Part shown: in pieces, positions 21,606 to 31,127 of the stretch
Position numbering within the stretch: the stretch's first letter is position 1
How the letters are laid out: each line of letters starts with the position of its first letter
Source of the DNA: Pisolithus tinctorius
Lineage: Eukaryota; Basidiomycota; Agaricomycetes; Boletales; Pisolithaceae
Assembly (NCBI GenBank): GCA_024663395.1
Contig: JANFAH010000001.1
Span: 4,402,001-4,466,000 of the forward strand
DNA length: 64,000 bases
Direction: 5' to 3'
Made by a program: the position numbers and the translations under genes
Notes under the pieces: generated by a model
What the model was told of the DNA's origin: nothing
Databases searched by the model: none
What the model saw: only the letters and a program-made list of their open reading frames with translations

Positions 21606-21615
21606 ATATAAAAGG
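21606..21615 (+). promoter_or_regulatory. TATA-like box
   Basis: The sequence ATATAAAAGG lies about 215 bp upstream of the ATG at 21828 and is a near-consensus TATA element. Its position fits either a TATA-driven gene leader or an LTR-like promoter. Function is inferred only from the match. Confidence 0.35.
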
Positions 21616-21827
21616 CCAATGTATCAGAGTAAGGGGACTCGTTTTTTCCTACCTCGAATCAACAAACCACTGTCTCTGTAACATTGAGAAAGATCCTTTT
21701 ATCAAAAACGACCTGAACTTCTCATAGACGCCACATATTTTTTTCCTGCCCTCACTGGTCTAAATCTTCAAACACACAATCCTTGGATAATTTGCGACTT
21801 GATCCCTCGTAAAGAAGAGTAAGTATC

Positions 21828-22455
21828 ATGACTAAAATCACCGAGACATTTAACACACGTTACAACTTACGCCGAGCGACTCGTGCTCGAGCACTCTCAT
21901 TACCACACAGCCCGAGATCCCCGCCGGGTGCTGAGGCTCTCAATAATACCCCACTATCAAAACTGACTTCCATTGGGAGCCATTATGCTACCGCCGTCGA
22001 AAAACCCGCCATTGATGTTGTCCGGAAGTATAACAATGTTGTCAGAGCAAATGCCACAAGCGTTAGTCTGGTGCCCGAAGCGCAGCCGTCGACGAACTTC
22101 CCGGTTCGAGGACTAGCTCACCGGTGTAGTATCCCGGAGCCTTCGACGCTCCAGAGGCCGCTATAGCTCCTACTGTTAGAGTGGAGATGTTTCACTCAGT
22201 GTAAATATTGACTTGCTGAATGAAGTCCCAAATGACTGGTCGTGTCTACCTGCGAGTGGGGATGTAAACGACCCGTACGGTCCACAGCTGTGGACTGTTG
22301 TGAGTAAAAAGTCGCACGAACGGCGCACAACTGGTAAGCAACTACGTCCAGATGGAGAACGCATAGTGTGTGCCAAAAGGCGATTGACCCCAGATGAAAG
22401 AGAAAAGATCTGGAGACCCAGGAATGTCTATGACCATGACGATGAGACTCGATAG
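21828..22455 (+). pseudogene. Possible degenerate retroelement-like ORF (two segments)
   Basis: Segment one, 21828-22166 (112 aa), begins MTKITETFNTRYNLRRATRA and is basic and Ser/Pro-rich. After a short interruption, segment two, 22213-22455, reads NEVPNDWSCLPASGDVNDPY, QLWTVVSKKSHERR and then KRRLTPDEREKIWRP. A basic disordered head followed by a W-TVV-KK type phrase is what I associate with ORF1/gag-like proteins of fungal retroelements, but no zinc knuckle, reverse transcriptase or LTR is visible. The two segments could also be exons of an unknown gene; the 46-bp gap is about intron-sized though it lacks clean borders. Confidence 0.25.
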
Positions 22456-22902
22456 TACCGTGTCTGATCACGGAAGGCATCTGGAGGCCTCAAAAGGAAA
22501 GGTCCTGACCCTGGGAACTGAGGGACCTTACCAGTGACTGTCCGGAATTCTTGATGCGCTTGAGCGCACTCTGCCCCTTCGAGAGTGCGATTGTCCGGCT
22601 TTCTACGCAATGCAACTGGAGTGTGTAGATGTTGCACGAACATGAGCAAGGACCTGCAAGCGCTGCAGTACAGTGGCAACGGGTCACTAAGCATGTACAG
22701 GTGAGGGTACCCCACAGCGTGTCTTTCGCTTGGTTCGAGCATGGCAGGGTGCAACGTGTGCTTACCGTGGAGCACCTGGCAAGTAAGTGGTATCTCTCCT
22801 CACATCCTACTTTCTGACAGTTATTGACAACCGCAGCCTTTCTGGGTCACTCCTCACTGCTAGAATTTGCCCTCACTCAGACTGCCATTGCGAGCTGCGC
22901 CC

Positions 22903-24119
22903 ATGTCGAGTACTTTCTCCTTCCCTTCTCCGGTAGGTGGGGTAGGCCTTGCCGGGGACCTTGTCCCTTCCATTCTGCTTGCCATCCTCTATGCTTTGTT
23001 GCTCCCCATTTTCTTTGTTCGCCTGGCCAACAATCAGACAAGAGCTGTTCTGGGTATCAGTGCGGTGCTCACTTGCATAGAAAGGTATGCGCGGCTGCGG
23101 TGTGGCGTCGAACCTCAGTTTAAATAGTTCAAATACATCGTAGGGTCGTAATTTTCTGCCTACGAGCAAAGCAAAGCCGAACACCCGGACTGCAAACTTC
23201 GGGCACACTCGTGACCTATATGCAAGCTACGATTGCTTTGGCCTACATCGCTGTCGCGCAGGACACCGTCTCTCTCCTGCGCTGCTTGTATGTCAACTCT
23301 ACGAAGGGACCAATACCTAATGATGTGGACAACCTTGACTCTCCTGTTGGGACTACGTCTTCTTCTCAAATTCCACTGTCCCCCTCTCGGGGTAACAGGT
23401 CTTTCTCGGAAAATGATGGAGAGCTACTGTCCGATCAACCCCGTAGAAGGGCATTTTATCGTCGTTTGACGGATGTCCTGAGGCTCTTGTTTCTGGTGGC
23501 CACCGTTCTCGGAATAGTGGGAAATACTCACTACAAGGGTGGGATGAGTAGTGCTGGCACTGCGAACGAAGTTATGGTAACCAGGTGAGCACTTCCGATA
23601 TATAAGTCCGGTAGCTTCAAGTAAATCAAGATTGGTTCTAGATACATGAGCTCCGGCATCTCACTTATTCTCATCATCCTCGTGGCTGTTTTGGTCGTTC
23701 GGGCTCGCCGACTTCCCAGAGTTCGCCCGATACATGTCATCCTCCTGCTCGCGATATTAACTTGCAATGTATGTCGGCATCGCACTATTCCTACTTCCTG
23801 TCGTCGATGCTAACTTACATTGCCGTAGGTGTCATCCGCCATCTTCCGTCTTTCGTTCATGTACAACCGGACCACCTCTTTGACTTCGACCGCTCCTGGA
23901 TCAGGAAATACCGTCTCAGAAAAGGTCACGTTTTATATATTCCACATGCTCAGCGATTGGCTGGCCTGTTTCATTTTCCTCGTGCCAAACATCAGGGAAA
24001 TTTTCAATACCGGCATGTGGGGTGACTGGCGTTCGACAGACCCTCCCCCTGAGAGCAGCGAGCTATCAAAGAAGAAGAAAGGATCATACTTTAGGAGAGC
24101 CGACCCAATCGTAGTTTGA
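22903..24119 (+). CDS. Seven-span fungal membrane protein, function unknown
   Basis: Exons 22903-23084, 23144-23584, 23642-23768, 23829-24119 total 1041 nt (346 aa). The N-terminus (MSSTFSFPSPVGGVGLAGDL) is extracellular-like with no signal peptide. Hydrophobic spans: SILLAILYALLLPIFFVRL, AVLGISAVLTCIERVVIFCL, YMQATIALAYIAVAQD, LRLLFLVATVLGIVGNTHY, GISLILIILVAVLVVRARRL, VILLLAILTCNVSSAIFRLS and VTFYIFHMLSDWLACFIFL; the tail is basic (ELSKKKKGSYFRRAD). This seven-helix layout with a long Ser-rich loop between spans 3 and 4 is common among uncharacterised Agaricomycete proteins of receptor-like shape. A GPCR role is possible but no ligand-binding or G-protein motif is recognised. Intron phases and lengths (57-60 nt) are consistent. 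Confidence 0.8.
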
Positions 24120-24386
24120 GGTAGCGGGATTTTATCCCTAACATCGGATACCACTGGGGGTACTATGCCACTCGTCTCTCAGTTGACTCGGACACCTGCA
24201 CTTTACCCTGTCGAACTCAATAGCTTGCCTTGACGTAATTATGTATGCCCTAAGTATATTGGACGTGCTTGGACACGGGTCTGGGGAGTACACACTTCTA
24301 CTCATCCGCCATTACGGTCGCGCTACAACTTGACAGCTTGTGAACCGGACTTGCACCCCTGACGTCCAGCCGTTCACTCCGACGGT

Positions 24387-26414
24387 ATGCCAATCGATTA
24401 TTCTCTGTATCTCGTCACTGGGCGGGACTTGCTTCCCGAAGGAACGGTCAGTTTGCGTGAACTGCCCGAACTCATATATCTAATACGACTCCAAGACGTA
24501 TCTCGAATCCTTAGAAGAAGTAGGTTCGATTCATATCCAGCTCAGGTCTAGGAAAAGTTGATATTTGCATGATAGTCTTTGCGCGGAGGAGTGACCGTCG
24601 TCCAGATCAGAGAGAAACATGCGGGCACGCTGGAAGTGCGTACCCTTGAATCACTCCGTGCGCTTATTTTAAAAGCTCAATGTCGATCCCAGTTTCTGGA
24701 TATAGCTCGCCAATCCAAGACACTTTGTGACAAGTACCAAGTTCCTCTTATCATAAACGATAGAGTCGATATCGCCCTCGCCGTTAGTGCTGACGGAGTA
24801 CACCTCGGACAGACAGACATGCCAGTATGCACTGCGCGTTCACTCCTTCCTCCCAATACTATCATCGGGGTTTCGTGCAACAACTTGGAACATGTGCAAC
24901 AGGCCATTAAGGACTGCGTTGACTATGTCGGCATTGGTGCCGTCTGGCCCACCGGCACCAAGCAACTCTCAAACCCTGTGATCGGAGTGCGAGGGGTAGG
25001 ACCACTCCTTGCAGCTTTGGATGGAACGACGATAAAGGCTGTTGCAATTGGTACGACACGTCCCTGCATTGAACTGATTATCACTTTTCTTGCTAAAATT
25101 GTGATCATTTGGCTGGTTGGGTAACCAGGAGGAATCAAATCCGACAATCTACTAAGAACACTTCACGGAAGTATATCTCCATCTGGCCATAAGTTAGACG
25201 GGATCGCCGTCGTCTCTGAGATTGTCGCATCCCGCGAGCCCTTCAAAATATCTGGAACGCTCCGAGACACCTTTGCGGCTTGGAACGCTTACACAATGAA
25301 ACAAGAAGCCAAGCCGTCCGTCGTATACACCACTGAGAATGTTAAAAGTGGCGTGGCTGACCTGATGCATGTCATCCGGACGACAAACCCTCTTATTCAT
25401 CAGGTAAGCCTCATTCACCGTTTATCTGCCTTGCAACCTTAATTCCACAGATTACGAACGTTGTCGTGACCAATCAATCTGCCAATGCCACCCTAGCCTT
25501 GGGCGCAAGTCCTATCATGGCTACTGCCCCAGAAGAAATGGAAGATCTCAGTCGCGTATTGGGTGCATTACTCATCAACTTTGGTACAATTAAGGACAAG
25601 GAAGGTATGATACTCGCTGGGAAGTATGCCAATCGCGAAAAGAAGCCTGTTGTGTTCGATCCGGTCGGTGTCGGCGCGACACAGTTCCGACGCAAGACTG
25701 CAGCCCAATTACTCAACACCTGGCAGGCGAGTGTCATCAAAGGCAATGCGGGAGAACTCGGTGCACTGGCTGAATCACAAGAGGTCAATATTAATGCGAC
25801 TCAAAGTTGACTGACGAAAAAAAAAGTGCTAACAAGACCAATAGGTCCAGGCTAAAGGCGTGGACAGTGTGGGTATCGGGTTTGCAGATCCCGCAAAGGC
25901 TGTGAAAGATCTTGCACAGAGGGAACGTGCGATACTCTATCCATTAGCATACCCAATCCCCCGCACCTTACGTGTTTGCCAGGTTGTGTCGTTGCGTTAA
26001 CTGGCAAAACAGATTGGGTATCAGACGGTACGACCGTCGTCAGGCTTGACAACGGGCACGAGCTCCTCGGTGACATTACCGGGTCTGGATGCATGGTCGG
26101 AACATGTATCGCAACCTTCTGTGCCGCAGCATGGACACGAGCGAGCACCGAAAATGGTCCCGGTATGCTCGTGAGAGGCGACATGCTTTTAGGAGCCGTT
26201 GGAGGGTGAGTAGTATCCTAGTATGGTAATCCCCCGGTATTCTCACCTAGCGTCATGTTGCAGTATTTTAGCACTCACGATAGCGGCGGAAGCCGCCGCA
26301 TACCGATCGGATGTAAGAGGCTCTGGCACATTTCTACCGGCGCTCATCGACGAACTTTACAACTTGAAGCCCGAGACTGTGCTTGAGAAAGCCAGAATAC
26401 AGGTGACCTCGTAG
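24387..26414 (+). CDS. THI6: Bifunctional thiamine-phosphate synthase / hydroxyethylthiazole kinase (Thi6)
   Basis: Joins the pyrimidine and thiazole halves of thiamine and salvages the thiazole. Exons: 24387-24446, 24496-24519, 24576-24635, 24693-25050, 25129-25403, 25451-25783, 25845-25926, 25983-26205, 26264-26414, total 1566 nt (521 aa). N-terminal ThiE half: YSLYLVTGRDLLPEG, LRGGVTVVQIREK, LIINDRVDIALAVSADGVHL, GQTDMPV and DYVGIGAVWPT. C-terminal ThiM half: NPLIHQITNVVVTNQSAN, MATAPEEMEDL, KPVVFDPVGVGATQFR, VIKGNAGEL, LTGKTDWVSDG and the catalytic Cys in DITGSGCMVGT. The fusion order is the same as in yeast Thi6. Intron 3 (24636-24692) carries no stop in one frame but must be removed to give EFLDIARQSK. 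The stop at 26412-26414 lies 66 bp from the convergent dioxygenase stop. Thiamine repression is expected but no riboswitch was identified. Confidence 0.95.
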
Positions 26415-26480
26415 ACGTAACGTAATATGAGAAATTCAAAACAAACTGGAAATTTACTACGAAGATGGACGACGTTCAGT

Positions 26481-28041
26481 TCAAAATGCAGTTGCGGAAA
26501 TCGTGTCTTTGAGCGGGGCGTCAAGCACCTTTGGGAAGGGCGTTGACTGTGTTGGTTGGAGCCAATTCTTCTCATCATATTTAGCATAAGGAGGTGAATC
26601 GATCATATGGAAAGTGTATGCGTATCGAGTTCGAGAGCTCGTGTTCCTCTCGGACTTGTGCAAGACACTGCCGTGGATGAGGACTAGGTCTCCTGTTATG
26701 CATAGACTGCGTCGTGAGAAACGACCGTGACACCCAATAACACACTCGCCTGGTTCGCAGACTTCTAAAATGTAATTCCTCTCAGAAACAGTCTGCCCGA
26801 TGGACAGAGACTGCTTTGCCGCTTCTTGGACATCCGGTTTGGATGAATCTGGACTCAGGACTGATTCAAATCCAGTTCCGCCACGAGCAAGCCGAACAAA
26901 ACGCTTTGCTATCGGCGTAGTGAGGTGAGAGCCGGGCAGAAATGAGAGTGCCCCGTTCGATGGAGTGCAGCGTTCTAAGGGTATCCAAAATCCCAGGGCG
27001 GTGGGGGGAGATGTATACTGTGAGTGATGCTTGTCAAGCGAAACCAAGAGAAGATCGGGTTCAATCGTACCAAAAACGTTCTTCCGGTTATGATAGGAAG
27101 ATTGCAGATAAGCATGGATGAAGGTTTATTCTTGCAAGTACTATAACTCACGAATCGTTGTGCTCAGGGACTAAGGGTCCACGAGTCCTTCATTTCACAG
27201 GTCGTGACTGATATACAGTGGTGACATACCTGCACCACCGATTTCAGGCTGCTTAAAGATAACCATGGATTGGAGTGCTTGTATATTCCATGTGGGATCA
27301 GAACACCGGTAAACCACTCGCATTCATTGTCGAGGAGAGAGAGCTGCGCACCAACAGGATCATGATGAAAACGAAGGTCTTTCACAACCGATCTCAATTT
27401 CTCGTTTTCCAGAGTAACTTTGCGAAAAACGGAGTCCAGAAGGTGCAACCCTGGAGTCGCAATGCAGCCAACCCCCCATAATAGTCGCATACACCCGCGC
27501 GAACGAGTGCCAGCGTCACGTACCGTGCCCAATCTTGTTAATTGTCTTGGTCTTATCTCTCGTGAGTCGTCCGTCCGCACCAACGGCATCTTCCTCTAAG
27601 AAGTAGCGAATCTTGTCGCCAGACTCGAGGAAATACTCGTCTCCAACGTGGTCGTGGTCTGACGTCGTGAACTTGGTCTATATGAACGGGTAAGCATTTG
27701 AGCCGTTAGGGGGTTAAGGCAGCAGTGCCTAGGACTAGAGCAAAATGGGTCCTCACGAGTGGGTGGCTCTCTGGGTCAAACTGGTCCAACAATTGCTTTG
27801 ACCGTGCTAGCAACGAGTCAACTTCGTCTTTCGACAAGAAACCCGGTATCTTGATGTAACTAAGGTAGTAACTGATTTAGCGGCATATTGGCACGATGAA
27901 GTAGCCAGACCTAGCATACCCATCTCGATAGAACTGTGTGGCCGTCGATATGGATTACGTCGGTGGTTGATAGTACAAAACTCCCTGACTGACCAAATCC
28001 ACCTGATCTTGTGATAGATATTCCAGTGTCTGCTGCGCCAT
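26481..28041 (-). CDS. Phytanoyl-CoA dioxygenase family protein (PHYHD1-like)
   Basis: An Fe(II)/2-oxoglutarate oxygenase of the PHYHD1 branch. Exons in transcript order: 28041-28003, 27933-27920, 27859-27757, 27677-27524, 27450-27352, 27277-27230, 27170-27152, 27080-27071, 27017-26750, 26692-26481, total 966 nt (321 aa). Family marks: QFYRDGYIKIPGFLSKDEV at the start, DEYFLESGDKIRYFLEEDAV, INKIGHGLHLLDSVF, QSMVIFKQPEIGG, then EHNDSTFLYTSPP, which carries the HxD metal site as H-N-D. Later TALGFWIPLERC, FLPGSHL, and the second His in LVLIHGSVLHKSERNTS with the Arg for 2-oxoglutarate nearby. Exons of 14, 19 and 10 nt are needed to rebuild these motifs. The last intron (26693-26749, 57 nt) has a GC donor; retaining it would only insert 19 residues. 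Substrate is unknown. Confidence 0.9.
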
Positions 28042-28359
28042 GATTCGAGAAGTCAGGATCAAGATTGACGGTCTTGACTGACCACATGTATCTGCGTACC
28101 TGTTTTGGGCAAGATGTCACAGCGGCATCAATGACATTTTCTCTCACAATCACTCCGCCAACGCAACCAGAATGTGTGATGGATCTGAACTTCTCTGGTA
28201 GGGTAGTGTTGTACACTTGTGCAGTATCGAAATGTATTGCAGAGAGTATTCAGCTATATTCTGAAGCGAATTATGCAAGTCGTGGTACATGATACAACAT
28301 TAGCTCCCAGTAACATCCCAGATACAAAGTAAAAAAGCCGCAGGTGAGAGGCATACACC
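28042..28359. other. Intergenic, dioxygenase promoter
   Basis: 318 bp between the dioxygenase start and the stop of the RAP1-like gene, both on the minus strand. It must hold the RAP1-like terminator and the dioxygenase promoter. Open frames here are short and unsupported. Confidence 0.5.
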
Positions 28360-30865
28360 TCAGGACTCCGTGGAGCTCGTATTCTCGTCAACATCAATAT
28401 TCTCTCCACTAGCGAGTTTTTGGATAAGATGATCGATCTTTGCTTTGTGGATTCGGTGATGCTCTTGCCACCCTTTCCAAGGGTGATGAGGGTGCTGAAG
28501 GAAAAGCGGTTAATTTCGCATCGACAAAGCTGAGTTGTACACACCAAGCGACCAAATGACTGAAAAACTTTGTCAGACGTCCCTTCGGGCTTAGTGAAAA
28601 AATATTTCGCAAGAAGGACATCGTCGGAGCGGGAGTATCGCATCTTCTTCTCAGGTGGTTGGGGTAGTGGATCGTCTTCTTCAGTCCTATTCAACTCGTG
28701 TTTGTGACGACGCCAGAACTTCATCCACGATGCACGCGAGTGATGAGGAGCCTTTAGGGGGTGTCAGTGGGGTCTGGGACAGCTGTCATTACAACGGCCT
28801 TACCTTGGAGGCGACATCCTTCCAAAACGTCACCATATCAAAACGATCCTGCGACCTGTTGATGGAAAATTAAACGAAAAGTCAGACGATTACCTGAACA
28901 TGGCTCTCACTTTCGGAACTCCATGAAGCGGACCAGGAATACTACGTCATCATCCGTGAATGCCACACCCTTGCCAGTGGTACTTCTGTAAAGCGCGCGG
29001 GGAGGAGTAGGAGATCGATCGCGAATTCGAGTTCCCTCCTGTTGTAATCTCTGCTGGGCTGCAGCGATGACCCCTGGGCCGGTCATTCCACCTTTAACTT
29101 CGTTTGTTCCACCGGAGTCGTGGTCGTCGTCCACTGGCGGTGTCCCCAGGTCGCCGGTGTCCATGGAATATCCACCGAGCCGGATTTGATGCTTATTGCA
29201 GTACCTTCTCCACGAATAAAACCTGGAAACATTCGGAAGAAATGTAGGACAGATCTACCGACTAACTCACGTATGATGGGGAGCCTGGTTAAGGTGGCAA
29301 AGGGTATCAGCATCCAAAACGATCATGAGTCGAGTCTAATAACCTTGACAGCAATCCTTTCACATATTTCTCGTAGGCTGATGACTTCCGTTAACACCAG
29401 TCGCACATGCATTTACCATTGAAACCGCAAACCTGAGCACTAAACCTTGCTCTTGACAATAATCAATATACTTCTTGAGGTACAGCACATCATCTGAGGT
29501 GAAGAGGTTGCCGCCATATGTACTCTTAATAACCCGAGTCGGAGGCGAGGGGGAGCGAGCAGGTGGATTTCTCCTATTGAGAACGAGCGTTGACGGTGGA
29601 GCTGCTGGTGTTGCCTACTATGGTGTGAGCGCGAGGATAAAGTAACCACCAAGAAACCACCTCACCTGAGATCTGACCCTCTTCCGACCACGAGGCTTTT
29701 CTATAGTAGAGTTTTCCGCGTGAGATGAGCTAGCAGCGGATGGGCCAGCTTCCGGCATGTAGGCTGGTTGTTCGTAGGATTGTTGATACTTCGAGTAAAC
29801 CGGATGCGTTAGTCGTTGTTCTCGGATCATATACCGACTGGGGACTCACTGGAGCGGGGTCGTATGGGAACTCACCTGGCGGGGGTACCCATCCAGGTTG
29901 ATCATCCCGATATCTGTAGTCAAACGCAGAAGCACCAGGACCACTCACTATCGGAGGCGGCTGGTCAAAACCAGGCACCCACGGGCCATCTCGATATGGA
30001 TGTGCTGGGCGAGAAAGCATCCCGGGAGGTTGTGGTGGGATGTGGGTGTGCTGTGGCGCGATAGCATTTGGGGCCTGCCAGGACTGAGGGGGAGCAGCCG
30101 TTGGTGGCTGAATGCCTCTTGAGAGTGGAGGTATCGCATGACTGTAGACAGGGTAAGTGTACGAGCTTTGTTGTGGGGGGTGAACCAGGGGATCGGGGGA
30201 AGATATCGGAGGGACTGTTTGGGGATGAGGGGGGATCGACTGCATGGGTGGCACTTGGGTAGACTGGGGGGAGCAGGTGGGGTCATCCTGCGAGGGCGGC
30301 GGCGGCGTTGGAAGGCTGAGTCTGCACGGGAGAATGAGTGGACTGATGCGGTGTGCGATGTGCAGCATACTTCTCGGTGCCTGTGACTTTGCAACCTGCC
30401 CAGTTGTTTTGGAATGTCTGGAGTGCTCCCGAGCGGACGCACTCGTGGATCCAGCGGTAGTGAAGTACGATTTTCCCCTTCTTTCCTGCATACTGGCGGT
30501 AAAGATTCTGGCCAGATTCCTTGTGGGGGTCAACTGGGTATTGCGAGGTGGGCAAGCCAGGTTGTGACGGGGGGACCAAGAGAACATACCGAGTATATAG
30601 GGCGTGCCACTGTAGCCGGGTGCGACGGCGCCGCCATGTTTCTGTGGAGGGGTCAGAAAGTGATGGATAGACGGGTGAGTGTGCGCACGGTGATGAGTTC
30701 GACCAGAGACTCCTTTTCGTCGACGTCTTTCTCGATGTAGACGGTGAGGGGGGTGCCCATCATGGGTTCCAGGAAGAGGTCTGTCTTGTTGGGAGCATTT
30801 GAGTCGGCAGGGTCATTTCTGGGCTGGTCTTGGTGAGTGCGCCTGGTAGATCGCGCTGGTGCCAT
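28360..30865 (-). CDS. RAP1: RAP1-like telomere/transcription protein: BRCT plus three Rap1-type Myb repeats
   Basis: Exons in transcript order: 30865-30689, 30641-30590, 30533-30328, 30287-29850, 29788-29666, 29614-29433, 29377-29344, 29284-29271, 29222-28911, 28855-28804, 28751-28545, 28494-28360, total 1932 nt (643 aa). Residues about 25-145 form a BRCT domain (TPLTVYIEKDVDEKESLVEL, HGGAVAPGYSGTPYILVD, KIVLHYRWIHECVRSGAL). A Pro/Gln/Ser linker of about 150 residues follows. Then come three Myb modules of the Rap1 type, each starting with an acidic FTSDDV-like helix and ending in a PHH...W recognition helix: FTSDDVLYLKKYIDY to APHHTFYSWRRYCNKH; FTDDDVVFLVRFMEF to APHHSRASWMKFWRRH; SRSDDVLLAKYFF to HPHHPWKGWQEHHRIH. 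BRCT plus Myb is the plan of Rap1, which binds telomeres or shelterin and promoters. Three such Myb units are unusual. I saw no clear C-terminal RCT domain; the protein ends soon after repeat 3. Orthology to yeast Rap1 is inferred. Confidence 0.82.
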
Positions 30866-31127
30866 GGGTCTCAGCCCCCCCGGAGGGATTGCAGCGATGC
30901 TGGTTCGGTTGGAGTCGGTCTGCCTGTCTGAGTTTGAATGAGGGCCTCGGCACTGGCTCGGCAGACGCAGGTTTGCGTGTGTTTGTGCACATCAACAGAG
31001 CCGTCTCGGTCGGGGTCTCAAAATTGTATTATCTGGCACGAGCACAGGCTGACAACACTGGCAGTGACCCCGACCTCAACGCTGCTCCTCCCCCGGGCCA
31101 GTCGCTGTTTCTCTCTCTCCCGCCGCC
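30866..31127. promoter_or_regulatory. Bidirectional promoter, RAP1-like / CDC24
   Basis: 262 bp separate the divergent start codons. The region is GC-rich without a TATA box in either orientation; the CDC24 side ends in a CT-rich tract (about 31108-31126) typical of fungal leaders. Shared regulation is inferred from position only. Confidence 0.45.

Larger units (their letters stand above)
20806..22902. other. 2.1-kb gene-poor stretch with possible element remnant
   Basis: No complete gene is supported. The stretch holds a TATA-like ATATAAAAGG at 21606-21615, an unusual basic open frame at 21828-22166 and a second at 22213-22455 (entered separately). The last 400 bp lead into the seven-span gene. 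I saw no terminal repeats or target-site duplications. Confidence 0.45.

Noticed and set aside
24520..24575. GGTTCGATTCA as a tRNA B-box
   Set aside because: It lies in an intron of THI6, no cloverleaf surrounds it, and the intron is needed to join EE to SLRGGVTVVQ.
30244..30567. Plus-strand Gly/Arg-rich frames opposite the RAP1-like gene
   Set aside because: They are the antisense of a Pro/Ser-rich coding segment, which is a common source of spurious Gly/Arg frames.
29730..30587. Long minus-strand open frame as a separate proline-rich gene
   Set aside because: Its coding part is exon 4 of the RAP1-like gene; upstream of 30328 the BRCT frame carries the conserved domain and a 40-nt intron joins the two frames.
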